From: Pseudomonadota bacterium
Lineage (GTDB): Bacteria; Pseudomonadota; Gammaproteobacteria; Burkholderiales; Rhodocyclaceae
DNA length: 64,000 nt
Direction of reading: 5' to 3'
NCBI GenBank assembly: GCA_018241685.1
Contig: JAFEDJ010000011.1
Location: 62,001-126,000, forward strand
Shown here: positions 27,737 to 35,818 of the stretch, piece by piece
How positions within the stretch are numbered: the first letter of the stretch is position 1
Layout of the letters: each line of letters starts with the position of its first letter
The notes under the pieces: model-generated
Database searches by the model: none
Seen by the model: the letters and a program-made list of their open reading frames with translations, nothing else
What the model was told of the DNA's origin: nothing
Position numbers and translations under genes: made by a program

Positions 27737-28447
27737 TTGTCAAATCAAGTGCTTGGATGGCGGGCCTGGCTGGAGGCCGGGGCGAACATCCTTTTCCCGC
27801 AGCAATGCTTCGCCTGTGGTGCGCCGAGCGGCAGTGAGGCGTTGTGCCCGGTTTGCGCAGCCGGGTTGCCCGGCGCGGACCTTGCCCGCTGCCCGTGTTG
27901 CGCCTTGCCGGTTCCGGACGGGCTGACCTGCGGAAGTTGCCTGCGCGAGCAGCCTCCCTTCGAGCGGACCGTGGCGGCCCTCGATTACGGCTTTCCGGTG
28001 GATCGCCTGGTGCACGCGCTGAAGTATGGACACCGGCTGGCGATCACGCGACTGTTCGTGGACCGGATGGCTGCCGCCGGGGTTCCTGAGGCGGACCTGG
28101 TCGTGCCGCTGCCACTGCATGTGTCCCGCCTGCACAGCCGGGGATTCAACCAGGCGGCCGAACTCGGACGTGCGCTGGCGAGGCGATGGGGCCTTCCCTT
28201 TGTCTGCGATGGCATCGAACGGGACGTGAATACCGTGCCGCAGGCCGGTTTGCCCTGGAAGGACAGAGCGGCCAACGTGCGCGGTGCGTTTCGCGTGACG
28301 ACCCGGGTCGAAGGGCAGCGCGTGGTGGTCGTGGATGATGTGATGACCACCGGCTCGACGCTGGCTGAACTGGCGCGAACCTTGAAAGGCGTCGGCGCGC
28401 TCAGCGTGGAGAACCGGGTGCTGGCGCGTACGCCACCGCCGGGTTGA
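27737..28447 (+). CDS. ComF family phosphoribosyltransferase-like protein
   Basis: A 236-residue ComF/GntX-type protein: an N-terminal zinc-binding region with four CxxC-like pairs (CFACGAP, CPVC, CPCC, CGSC) and a C-terminal type I phosphoribosyltransferase fold with the PRPP loop [17 protein letters not shown]. Members are linked to DNA uptake; biochemical activity is poorly defined. The proposed start is TTG 27737, preceded by GGGG/AGGA; there is no ATG near the conserved N-terminus. In many proteobacteria this gene sits beside biotin genes, as here (divergent from bioB). Confidence 0.87.
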   Translation: MSNQVLGWRAWLEAGANILFPQQCFACGAPSGSEALCPVCAAGLPGADLARCPCCALPVPDGLTCGSCLREQPPFERTVAALDYGFPVDRLVHALKYGHRLAITRLFVDRMAAAGVPEADLVVPLPLHVSRLHSRGFNQAAELGRALARRWGLPFVCDGIERDVNTVPQAGLPWKDRAANVRGAFRVTTRVEGQRVVVVDDVMTTGSTLAELARTLKGVGALSVENRVLARTPPPG

Positions 28448-28480
28448 TCGCTCTGCGCCGGGCGGGCACAATCCGCGCCC

Positions 28481-28945
28481 ATGTTCCACGTCGTCCTTCA
28501 TCAGCCGGAGATTCCTCCGAATACCGGCAACATCATGCGCATGTGCGCCAATTCCGGCGCCCGTCTGCACCTCGTCAAACCCCTCGGCTTCACGCTAGAA
28601 GAAAAGCAGTTGATCCGCGCCGGCCTCGATTATCGGGACATGGCGGTGGTGACTGTCCACGAGGATTGGCCGGCCTGCAAGGCCGCACTGGTGGGGCGGC
28701 GTTTTTTTGCGCTGACTTCCCATGGTGGCCGCAACTATGCGGACGTGCCCTTCGAGGCGGAGGATGTATTCGTTTTCGGTTCGGAGTCCCGCGGCTTGCC
28801 GCCGGAGCTGCATGCGGAGTTTGCCGACGATCGTCGCCTGCGCATTCCGATGCGGCCCGGCAACCGCAGCCTGAATCTCTCCAATGCGGCGGCCGTGGTG
28901 GTCTATGAGGCTTGGCGCCAGACGGGGTTTGCCGGCGGCGCCTGA
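28481..28945 (+). CDS. trmL: tRNA (cytidine/uridine(34)-2'-O)-methyltransferase
   Basis: TrmL methylates the ribose of the wobble base in tRNA-Leu isoacceptors. At 154 residues it is a minimal SPOUT methyltransferase: FHVVLHQPEIPPNTGNIMRMCANSG at the N-terminus, VFGSESRGLP and RIPMRPGNRSLNLSNAAAVVVYEAWRQ forming the knotted SAM site. The start ATG 28481 gives the conserved MFHVVL. It is 33 bases after the ComF gene on the same strand and converges on gpsA. Confidence 0.94.
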   Translation: MFHVVLHQPEIPPNTGNIMRMCANSGARLHLVKPLGFTLEEKQLIRAGLDYRDMAVVTVHEDWPACKAALVGRRFFALTSHGGRNYADVPFEAEDVFVFGSESRGLPPELHAEFADDRRLRIPMRPGNRSLNLSNAAAVVVYEAWRQTGFAGGA

Positions 28946-28966
28946 GCGCGCCGGCATGCTTGCACG

Positions 28967-29947
28967 TTATTCCTGCTTGGGGTCGCGGGCGAGCAACTGC
29001 TCCACTGCGTCCCGTGCCGACAGCGTGCCGCGCAGGACCTGATCGACCGCGCTGGTGATCGGCATGTCCACACCCACGCGTTCGGACAGCGCGGCAACCT
29101 CGCGGGTCGTGCTGACGCCTTCTGCCACGTGTCCGAGCGCTGCAAGGATGTCCGGCAGGCTCTTGCCCTCCGCCAGCAGCAGGCCGACGCGGCGGTTGCG
29201 CGACAGGTCGCCGGTACAGGTGAGCACGAGGTCGCCGAGCCCGGCGAGGCCCATGAAGGTGTCGCGGCGGCCGCCGAGGGCGATACCCAGGCGGGTGATC
29301 TCTGCGAGGCCACGGGTGATCAGGGCCGCCCGCGCATTGAGGCCGAAGCCCATGCCGTCGGCCACGCCGGCAGCGATGGCCATCACGTTCTTGACTGCGC
29401 CACCCACTTCGGCACCGACGACGTCGTCGTTGGCGTACAGGCGCAGGCGGTTGTCGTGCAGGGCGTGGACCCACTGGCGAGCGAATTCGATGTCGCTGGC
29501 TGCGATGGTGACCGCCGCAGGCAGGCCCTGGGCCACTTCGGCGGCAAAGCTCGGGCCGGTTAGGACACCACAGGCCGCGCTCGCGCCCAGCTCCTCGGCG
29601 ACGATCTGGTGCGGCAGCTTGGCGGTGCCCGCTTCGAGGCCCTTGCAGGCCCACAGCAGCGGCGTGCCAGGAGCTGCAGCCTGCAGCGCGCGGGCCGTGG
29701 AGCGCAGGCCGGCGAGGGGGGTGACCACCAGGTGCAGGTCGGCTTGAGCTGCGCTCTGCAGATCATCGGATACGCGCAGATTGCCTGGCAGCGGAATGCC
29801 TGGCAGGTAGCGGCGGTTCTCGCCGTCGCTGCGCATGGCAGCGATCTCGACGGATTCGCGGCTCCACAGGACGACGTCGTGGTTGCGGGAGAAGGCGAGG
29901 GCCAGGGCGGTGCCCCAGGCGCCGGCCCCGAAGACGGCAATGCGCAT
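28967..29947 (-). CDS. gpsA: Glycerol-3-phosphate dehydrogenase [NAD(P)+]
   Basis: GpsA reduces dihydroxyacetone phosphate to sn-glycerol-3-phosphate for phospholipid synthesis. The 326-residue protein begins with the dinucleotide fold [19 protein letters not shown], and contains [30 protein letters not shown] and the catalytic Lys in [22 protein letters not shown]. It is the last gene of the arsR-rhodanese-grxC-secB-SH3-gpsA run, matching the E. coli yibN-grxC-secB-gpsA order. Confidence 0.96.
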   Translation of the reverse strand: MRIAVFGAGAWGTALALAFSRNHDVVLWSRESVEIAAMRSDGENRRYLPGIPLPGNLRVSDDLQSAAQADLHLVVTPLAGLRSTARALQAAAPGTPLLWACKGLEAGTAKLPHQIVAEELGASAACGVLTGPSFAAEVAQGLPAAVTIAASDIEFARQWVHALHDNRLRLYANDDVVGAEVGGAVKNVMAIAAGVADGMGFGLNARAALITRGLAEITRLGIALGGRRDTFMGLAGLGDLVLTCTGDLSRNRRVGLLLAEGKSLPDILAALGHVAEGVSTTREVAALSERVGVDMPITSAVDQVLRGTLSARDAVEQLLARDPKQE

Positions 29948-29952
29948 GGCGC

Positions 29953-30405
29953 TCAGAGTCCCCAGACTTGATTGGCGCGGATGAAACCGACGGTACCGTC
30001 CCGGTGCTTGACCTTGACCCAGCCGTCGGCCGGTTTGTCGGCCAGCTCGAGGACCACGTCCTTGACGGCTTCGAAGGCCAGCGGCGCGGCGCCATCAGGC
30101 TTCTGCCGGATGTCCGCGCGGGCGGCGGTGACGATGACGGTGCGTTTTTCGGATAGCTGGCGGCGTTCCAGCCACAGCATGCTGCCGGCTGGTTCGCGCA
30201 CCTTGACCCAGCGATCGATATTGACGACGGCTTCGACCGGGGTGTAGCGCTGGATGACGAACATGGGCTTGCCCTGCTTCGACGGCGCATCGTAGAGGAT
30301 GGCCGGTTCGGCGAGGGAGCGGAAGTCCGAGGCGCCGGCCTGCGCCGCCGCGAGGGCGAGGGGCAGGCCGAGCAGCGCCGCGGTGATGGGGCGCCGCAGC
30401 ATCAT
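29953..30405 (-). CDS. Secreted SH3-domain protein, function unknown
   Basis: A 150-residue exported protein: a signal peptide ([19 protein letters not shown]) and two bacterial SH3-like repeats, the first around [28 protein letters not shown], the second around [36 protein letters not shown]. Such domains usually bind cell-wall peptides or act as protein docking modules. It is inserted between secB and gpsA; its start overlaps the secB stop by one base (TAATG). Confidence 0.8.
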   Translation of the reverse strand: MMLRRPITAALLGLPLALAAAQAGASDFRSLAEPAILYDAPSKQGKPMFVIQRYTPVEAVVNIDRWVKVREPAGSMLWLERRQLSEKRTVIVTAARADIRQKPDGAAPLAFEAVKDVVLELADKPADGWVKVKHRDGTVGFIRANQVWGL

Positions 30406-30869
30406 TACTGGATGGGAACGTCGGTGCCGGATTGCTGGGCGGCTTCGCGGTTCTGCTGGAACAGGGCCTCGAAGTTCACCGGAGCCAGGATCACGGGCTG
30501 GAAGCCGGCGCGGGACACGGCGTCGGACACCGCTTCGCGGGCGTACGGGAAGAGGATGTTGGCGCAGCCGATCATCATGATGGGCTCGAGGTCTTCCGCC
30601 GGCACGTTGCGGATCTGGAAGATGCCGGCCTGGGCCACTTCAACCAGGAACACGGTCTTGTCGCCGGGCAGCTGGGCGGTGACGGTAACGGTCAGTGCGA
30701 CTTCAAAGATGCCTTCGTCCACGGCATTGCTTTCGGTGCGCAGCTGGACGTTGATCTGGGGGTTTTCACGCTCGAGGAAGATCTGCGGTGCGTTCGGCAC
30801 TTCCAGGGACAGATCCTTGACATAGAGCTTTTCAATGGAGAAGACGGGGTCTTGCGTGGTGTCGGCCAT
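30405..30869 (-). CDS. secB: Protein-export chaperone SecB
   Basis: SecB keeps precursor proteins unfolded and delivers them to SecA. The 154-residue protein has FSIEKLYVKDLSLEVPNAPQIFLE at the start, and MIGCANILFPYAREAVSDAVSRAGFQPVILAPVNFEALFQQ near the end, both strongly conserved in SecB; the acidic surface and C-terminal tail are typical. Ahead of it by 51 bases is grxC. Confidence 0.97.
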   Translation of the reverse strand: MADTTQDPVFSIEKLYVKDLSLEVPNAPQIFLERENPQINVQLRTESNAVDEGIFEVALTVTVTAQLPGDKTVFLVEVAQAGIFQIRNVPAEDLEPIMMIGCANILFPYAREAVSDAVSRAGFQPVILAPVNFEALFQQNREAAQQSGTDVPIQ

Positions 30870-30920
30870 GTTGACTTTTTCCGGTTGTGAAATGGGTTGA
30901 ACGGATGATGGTTGCGTGGT

Positions 30921-31190
30921 TCAGCTGGGCTCGCCGCGCAGCAGCGGGTCGAGCTTGCCTTGGTGGTCGAGGGCGAACAGATCGTCACAGCCGCCCACGT
31001 GGTAATCGCCGATATAGATCTGCGGCACGGTCCGCTGGCCGGTGCGCTCCATCATCTCGTCGCGGCGGACGGGGTCGAGGTCGATGCGGACCTTCTCGAT
31101 GTCGGTCACGCCCTTGCGGCGCAGCAGGCCTTCGGCGCGGACGCAGTAGGGGCACACCGCGGTGGCATACATCAGGATTTTCGGTTGCAT
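30921..31190 (-). CDS. grxC: Glutaredoxin 3
   Basis: A small dithiol glutaredoxin of 89 residues with the active site CPYC in MYATAVCPYCVRAEGLL, the cis-Pro TVPQIYIGDYHVGG and GCDDLFAL for glutathione binding. It reduces disulfides and mixed glutathione disulfides in the cytoplasm. ATG 31190 gives the standard N-terminus MQPKILMY. It is 4 bases downstream of the rhodanese gene. Confidence 0.95.
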   Translation of the reverse strand: MQPKILMYATAVCPYCVRAEGLLRRKGVTDIEKVRIDLDPVRRDEMMERTGQRTVPQIYIGDYHVGGCDDLFALDHQGKLDPLLRGEPS

Positions 31191-31194
31191 GGCG

Positions 31195-31605
31195 TCACTT
31201 CTTCTTTTTGCTGACCGGCATGCCGGCTTCGGTCCATGCGGCAATGCCGCCTTCAAGATTATGCACCTGGGTGAAGCCCGCCTTGCGCAGGACATCGCAG
31301 GCTGACGAGGAACGGCCGCCGGTCTGGCAGTTGAGGATAACAGGCTTGTCCTTGAATTTTTCGAGCTCGGCCAAGCGATTGGGCAACTCGCCGAGGGGAA
31401 TGTGGCGCGCATTGAGCAGATGGCCGCCGGCGTATTCGGACGCTTCGCGGACGTCGATCACGATGGCATCTTCGCGGTTGATCAGCTGGGTGGCCTGGGC
31501 GGGCGAAATGCCGCCGCGGCCACCGCGCAGGGATGTGGCGAGAAGAAGGCTGCCGCTGACGGCGGCCAGCGCAGCCCAGTACCAGTTGTGCTGGAGGAAT
31601 TCCAC
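31195..31605 (-). CDS. Membrane-anchored rhodanese-like protein (YibN type)
   Basis: A 136-residue protein with an N-terminal membrane segment (WYWAALAAVSGSLLLATSL) and one rhodanese domain. The active-site loop NCQTGGRSSSAC supplies the Cys that would carry a persulfide. HIPLGELPNRLAELEKFKDKPVIL is the usual rhodanese core. YibN homologues precede grxC-secB in many proteobacteria. Its placement right after a BigR-like regulator suggests a sulfur-transfer role, which is inference. Confidence 0.88.
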   Translation of the reverse strand: MEFLQHNWYWAALAAVSGSLLLATSLRGGRGGISPAQATQLINREDAIVIDVREASEYAGGHLLNARHIPLGELPNRLAELEKFKDKPVILNCQTGGRSSSACDVLRKAGFTQVHNLEGGIAAWTEAGMPVSKKKK

Positions 31606-31636
31606 AGAAAGCTCCGGTTGGGATGAATGGGGCAGT

Positions 31637-31957
31637 TTATTCGGCGTCTTCGCCGCAGAAGACTTCGCGCATCATCGCGATCAGCTGCAAGGTGCGGGGG
31701 TCGCCGACCCGGTAGTAAACGCGGTTGGCGTCCTTGCGGGTGAGCAGCACGTCCTTGTCCCTGAGGATGGCGAGATGCTGGGAGATGTTGCTCTGGGAGG
31801 TGCCGACGGCTTCGACGATGTCCTGCACACAGACCTCTTCGCCTCCGATCACGCAAAGAATCTTGAGGCGCAAGGGGTGGGAGATCGCCTTGAGGGCACG
31901 GGCGGCCGTTTCGATGTGTTCCTGTTTGGCGATGAGGTCGATGGTCCTGGCGTTCAC
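31637..31957 (-). CDS. ArsR-family regulator, BigR/SqrR/YgaV-like
   Basis: A winged-helix repressor of the ArsR family; the DNA-binding helix is VGTSQSNISQHLAILRDKDVL and the wing RKDANRVYYRVGD. Two Cys occupy the positions used by persulfide-sensing BigR/SqrR (one in RLKILCVIGGEEV, one in the C-terminal helix MREVFCGED), whereas the CxC of arsenic sensors is absent. I propose GTG 31957 (106 residues) because a TATAAT box lies only about 28 bases upstream; ATG at 31999 would put the promoter inside the gene. It heads the rhodanese-grxC-secB operon. Confidence 0.78.
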   Translation of the reverse strand: MNARTIDLIAKQEHIETAARALKAISHPLRLKILCVIGGEEVCVQDIVEAVGTSQSNISQHLAILRDKDVLLTRKDANRVYYRVGDPRTLQLIAMMREVFCGEDAE

Positions 31958-31980
31958 GAAGTCGAAGTTTTTTAAACACC

Positions 31981-32014
31981 TAATATTATAAAATAGCATT
32001 TTTTCGCATCTCAG
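31981..32014 (-). promoter_or_regulatory. Promoter and overlapping palindrome upstream of arsR-like gene
   Basis: On the reverse strand CTGAGA (32014-32009), 18 bases, consensus TATAAT (31990-31985). The 8-base palindrome TAATATTA (31981-31988) overlaps the -10 box, where a repressor would block RNA polymerase. The AT-richness contrasts with the surrounding sequence. Autorepression is inferred. Confidence 0.5.
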
Positions 32015-32163
32015 TGCGGGTGCCTGGGAATCGAGACCCTGCAGGGCGGCGTGCGCTGGTGGGGAACCTTTCCGGTTTATACTCATCTCGATACGCAGAA
32101 CAACCCGTTCGCGGGAGTGGATGGCGTTTGAACGGGGATAGCCCCGCGCCTGACGGAGACTTT

Positions 32164-33573
32164 ATGCGCAGCAAACTGCAGCAAGCCGGCCTAGTATTCA
32201 CGGGGCTGTGTGCCGGGATTCTCATCAGCCTCAATTTCTCGGCAAATGCGGACAAGACGGCTCTCGCGCCGCTGCCGGTCGAGGAGTTGCGCAATCTGGC
32301 GGATGTCTTCAACGCTATCAAGCAGGGTTACGTTGAGCCGGTCGAGGACAAGAAGCTGATCACCTATGCGATCAGTGGAATGCTATCCAATCTCGATCCC
32401 CATTCGGCTTACCTGGACGCAGAAGCCTTCAAGGATCTGCAGGTCGGTACGCAAGGCGAATTCGGCGGTCTCGGTATCGAGGTCGGTTCGGAGGACGGTT
32501 TCGTCAAGGTGATCTCGCCGATCGAGGATACGCCGGCATTCCGGGCCGGTATCAAGGCCGGTGACCTGATCATCAAGCTCGACGATACGTCGGTGAAGGG
32601 TTTGTCGCTCAACGAAGCGGTCAAGCGCATGCGTGGCAAGCCGAAGACCAATATCGTCCTGACCATCGCCCGCAAGGGTGAGCCGAAGCCCATCGTCGTT
32701 ACGTTGACGCGGGAAGTCATCAAGGTCCAGAGCGTCAAGTCCAAGCTGGTGGAGCCGGGCTACGGCTATGTGCGTGTTGTCCAGTTCCAGGAACAGACGG
32801 CGGCATCCCTGGTCCAGCATCTTGACCGACTGGTGAAGCAGAGCAGCCTGAAGGGCCTGGTTCTCGATCTGCGCAACGATCCGGGCGGGTTGCTGAACAG
32901 CGCCATCGGTGTATCGGCAGCCTTCCTCCCGCCGCAGGCTGTGGTGGTATCCACCGATGGCCGTACCGACGACGCCAAGCGCAAGTATCTGGCGATGCCG
33001 GACGATTACCTGCGTGGCTCCCGCGACGACTACATCAAGAACGTGCCGGCCTCCATCAAGACGGTGCCGATGGTGGTGCTGGTCAACGGCGGCTCTGCGT
33101 CGGCATCGGAAATCGTGGCCGGTGCGCTGCAGGACCACAAGCGTGCCGTGGTGATGGGTACCCAGAGCTTCGGCAAGGGTTCGGTTCAGACCATCCTGCC
33201 GCTCAACAACAATGCGGCCATCAAGCTGACCACGGCGCGCTATTTCACGCCGAGCGGCCGCTCGATCCAGGCCAAGGGGATTTCGCCGGACATCGTCGTG
33301 GAAGAAACGCCGAATGGTTCGTCCCGTGATCATCTGCGGGAGGCCGATCTGGAGCGCCATCTTTCCAATGGCAAGGAGCCGGAAGTCGTCAAGATGGATG
33401 CGCCGGTAGCGCCAAAGAAGGATGTGCCGGCCAAGGGGCGTGACAAGGACAAGCCGAAGGATGACGACGAACTGAAGCCTCCGTTCGAGATCGCCGGCAA
33501 GGACGACTATCAGCTGGCTCAGGCAGTGAATTTGCTCAAGGGACTGCAGATCCTCCAGAATAGCGGCAAGTGA
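32164..33573 (+). CDS. ctpA: C-terminal processing protease CtpA/Prc (S41 family)
   Basis: A periplasmic serine protease of 469 residues. It has a signal/anchor (GLVFTGLCAGILISLNFSA), an N-terminal helical region with GYVEPVEDKKLI, a PDZ domain (GLGIEVGSEDGFVKVISPIEDTPA) and the S41 catalytic domain with DLRNDPGGLLN, the nucleophile Ser in NGGSASASEIVAGALQD and the general-base Lys in SFGKGSVQT. The C-terminal Lys/Asp-rich linker ends in a short helical tail. ATG 32164 has GGAG upstream. A TATACT -10 (32078-32083) with a weak -35 may drive it, divergent from the arsR-like gene. Confidence 0.95.
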   Translation: MRSKLQQAGLVFTGLCAGILISLNFSANADKTALAPLPVEELRNLADVFNAIKQGYVEPVEDKKLITYAISGMLSNLDPHSAYLDAEAFKDLQVGTQGEFGGLGIEVGSEDGFVKVISPIEDTPAFRAGIKAGDLIIKLDDTSVKGLSLNEAVKRMRGKPKTNIVLTIARKGEPKPIVVTLTREVIKVQSVKSKLVEPGYGYVRVVQFQEQTAASLVQHLDRLVKQSSLKGLVLDLRNDPGGLLNSAIGVSAAFLPPQAVVVSTDGRTDDAKRKYLAMPDDYLRGSRDDYIKNVPASIKTVPMVVLVNGGSASASEIVAGALQDHKRAVVMGTQSFGKGSVQTILPLNNNAAIKLTTARYFTPSGRSIQAKGISPDIVVEETPNGSSRDHLREADLERHLSNGKEPEVVKMDAPVAPKKDVPAKGRDKDKPKDDDELKPPFEIAGKDDYQLAQAVNLLKGLQILQNSGK

Positions 33574-33595
33574 CCATCGTGCCGGAGGTTCGATC

Positions 33596-34051
33596 ATGCG
33601 ACGTGAGACTGCCTACAAGTTGGCTGGCCGGAAGCATGGCAGTCCGGCGCCTTACGCCGCCACCGGCCTCGCAAAATGCCGGGAGATCCGTTTCAAGGAT
33701 CTCCCACCCGGTCAGGTAGAACAGGCGCGACGGTCGCTCGAAGTACTAGCGGGAGTGAAGGTCGAGGCGGGGCGTGATGTGCTGTCGCTGGTCGTGCATT
33801 ACAACGTGCTCGACTACACCCTCGAGCGTCTCGAGAATGCGTTGTCGGATGCCGGCTTCCATCTCGATCGTCCATTACTGGTCCGCCTGCATCGGGCGCT
33901 GATCTACTACGTGGAGGAGACCCAGGTGCATAACCTGCGCTCTCCGGAGCGGCTGATCAAGCAGTCCCACGAGGTCTACATCCATGCCTACGCGGCCCAT
34001 CCGCATGGCGACCACGACGACACGCCGCCTGATCTTCGCGATTTCAAATAA
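33596..34051 (+). CDS. Conserved hypothetical protein with ferredoxin-like (HMA-like) fold
   Basis: I do not recognise a named family. The 151 residues contain a central beta-alpha-beta-beta-alpha-beta pattern (REIRFKDLPP, helix EQARRSLEVLAG, VKVEAGRDVLSLVVHYN, helix LERLENALSDAG, FHLDR) resembling a heavy-metal-associated domain but lacking its CxxC. The C-terminal part has RALIYYVEETQVHN and a His/Asp-rich stretch HPHGDHDD that might bind metal. It is 22 bases after ctpA and 45 before moeB on the same strand. ATG 33596 follows GGAGG by about 6 bases. Confidence 0.6.
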   Translation: MRRETAYKLAGRKHGSPAPYAATGLAKCREIRFKDLPPGQVEQARRSLEVLAGVKVEAGRDVLSLVVHYNVLDYTLERLENALSDAGFHLDRPLLVRLHRALIYYVEETQVHNLRSPERLIKQSHEVYIHAYAAHPHGDHDDTPPDLRDFK

Positions 34052-34096
34052 TTCCGGGCTGCTTGCCCGGACGATCTCTTCTATCCCCATTCAGTC

Positions 34097-34846
34097 ATGA
34101 ACGACGAACAGCTGTTGCGCTATTCGCGCCATATCCTGCTCCCCCAGATCGGCATCGAAGGGCAGGATGCCATCGTTGCCGCCCGCGTGCTGGTTGTCGG
34201 TGCCGGGGGGTTAGGCTCGCCGGCCGCCATGTACCTGGCGGCCGCGGGTGTTGGAACGCTAGTGCTGGCGGATGGCGATACGGTCGATCTGACCAACCTG
34301 CAGCGCCAGATCCTGCACAGCCAGGATGGGGTCGGGCGTCTCAAGGTGGAGTCGGGCCGCGATACGCTGGCGCGCCTGAATCCGGAGGTCCGCGTCCTGC
34401 CCATCGGCCGGAGGCTCGACGGGGCGGAACTGGAGACCGAGATTGCTGCGGCCGATCTGGTGCTTGATTGCTCCGACAATTTTGCGACCCGCCATGCCAT
34501 CAACCGGGCCTGTGTGGCTCTCCGCAAGCCGCTGGTGTCTGGTGCGGCGGTGCGCTTTGATGGGCAGGTGTCGGTGTTCGATCTGCGTGCCGACGACAGC
34601 CCCTGCTACCACTGCCTCTTTCCGGAAGGGGAGGACGTGGAGGAGGTGCGCTGTGCGGTGATGGGCGTGTTCGCGCCGATCACCGGTATCGTCGGTGCGG
34701 TGCAGGCGGCGGAGGCGCTCAAGCTGCTGGTGGGCTGCGGCGAAACCCTGACGGGCCGTCTGCTGCTGCTCGACGCGCTGGCGATGGACTGGCGGACGAT
34801 CCGGTTGGGCCGCGATCCGGCTTGCGCGGTGTGTGCGTCACGCTGA
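34097..34846 (+). CDS. moeB: MoeB/ThiF-type adenylyltransferase
   Basis: A 249-residue E1-like enzyme that adenylates the C-terminal Gly of a sulfur-carrier protein (MoaD or ThiS), using a Rossmann fold with GAGGLGSPAAMYLAAAGVG, the Arg finger region DLTNLQRQILH and DCSDNFATRHAIN. Zinc is held by CYHC and CAVC near residues 173 and 246. MoaD/MoaE and thiamine genes are absent from the window, so molybdopterin versus thiamine use is not decided. It overlaps the convergent desaturase gene by 9 bases. Confidence 0.92.
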   Translation: MNDEQLLRYSRHILLPQIGIEGQDAIVAARVLVVGAGGLGSPAAMYLAAAGVGTLVLADGDTVDLTNLQRQILHSQDGVGRLKVESGRDTLARLNPEVRVLPIGRRLDGAELETEIAAADLVLDCSDNFATRHAINRACVALRKPLVSGAAVRFDGQVSVFDLRADDSPCYHCLFPEGEDVEEVRCAVMGVFAPITGIVGAVQAAEALKLLVGCGETLTGRLLLLDALAMDWRTIRLGRDPACAVCASR

Positions 34847-35818
34847 ACGCTGCGTGTCGTTCCGCTTGAAGAGGGCCTTGGCGAACTGCTTCAGGCCCAG
34901 TTTCTGCTGTTGCCAGAAATCGTTGCGGGCAGCAATTTCGGCAGAAGTCTTTTCGTGGATGCCGGTCGGCGGGATGTCGTCCTGCAGGTAGAGGGTGCCG
35001 AACAGCATGTCCCACACCGGCAGCAGGATTGCGAAGTTGCAGCCGTAGCGGAAACGCGGGTCGGCAGGCAGGTCCAGCGCGTGGTGCCAGCGGTGGTAGA
35101 GCGGCCCGACGATCAGTCTTTCGCCCACGCGCCCGAAGCGGAGGCGGGTGTTGGTGTGGGACAGATTCTCCACCAGCCGCAAGGCGATCAGCAGGCCGAG
35201 GAAGTGGCCCGGCGGAACGCCGATCAGCAGGGACAGGCAGGCGAACCAGACGCCGGCGATCAGGTCATCGAGCAGGTGATTGCGGGAGTCCGTCCAGAAG
35301 GACATCTGCCGCTGGGAATGGTGGATGCCGTGCAGCGCCCACCACCAGTGGAAGGTGTGTGACAGGCGGTGGCGCCAGTATTCGGCGAAGTCGAGAATCA
35401 CCAGGTAGATCAGGAAGCTGGCCAGCGGGTGGTAGTCGAGGGCGGGCAGCCAGTCTTCCAGCTGATGCGGAATGACATTATGGAAGCGCAGCCAGCCTTC
35501 CAGTTCGCCGAACCCCGGGGCCAGCAGGATGAACACCGCGAGCGGAACAACGCCCAGGCGGTTGAGGAGGGAGTACAGCACGTCTACGCGAACGGCGCCG
35601 CGCTCGGCCCACTTCTCGGCCGGCCACAGGGTCTCCAGCGGACGCAGCAGTACAAAGGCCGCGCTGAGCTCGATGGTGCCGAGAAGGACGAACTCGACGC
35701 CATCGAAGCCCATTTCCGTGTAGCTCGCCATGCCGGCGGCGAACAGCAGCGGTTGTACCAAGGTGTCGAAAATCCAACCTTGGGCGCTGACGAAAAGGTC
35801 TACCAGCCAGTCCATCAC
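34838..35818 (-). CDS. Sterol desaturase / fatty acid hydroxylase superfamily membrane enzyme
   Basis: A 326-residue di-iron membrane oxygenase family member. Hydrophobic segments surround the His boxes HRLSH, HGIHH, HTNTR and HRWHH, the arrangement of the ERG3/fatty-acid-hydroxylase superfamily. Bacterial members hydroxylate or desaturate sterols, hopanoids, carotenoids, ornithine lipids or alkylglycerols; the substrate here is unknown. Its ATG overlaps the stop of the upstream deacetylase gene by 4 bases, so it is translationally coupled to the propeller-deacetylase pair. Confidence 0.85.
   Translation of the reverse strand: MMDWLVDLFVSAQGWIFDTLVQPLLFAAGMASYTEMGFDGVEFVLLGTIELSAAFVLLRPLETLWPAEKWAERGAVRVDVLYSLLNRLGVVPLAVFILLAPGFGELEGWLRFHNVIPHQLEDWLPALDYHPLASFLIYLVILDFAEYWRHRLSHTFHWWWALHGIHHSQRQMSFWTDSRNHLLDDLIAGVWFACLSLLIGVPPGHFLGLLIALRLVENLSHTNTRLRFGRVGERLIVGPLYHRWHHALDLPADPRFRYGCNFAILLPVWDMLFGTLYLQDDIPPTGIHEKTSAEIAARNDFWQQQKLGLKQFAKALFKRNDTQRSA

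Noticed and set aside
31637..31957. Arsenic-responsive ArsR
   Set aside because: The CxC or CVC metal-binding motif of arsenic sensors is absent, and the two Cys are placed as in persulfide sensors.
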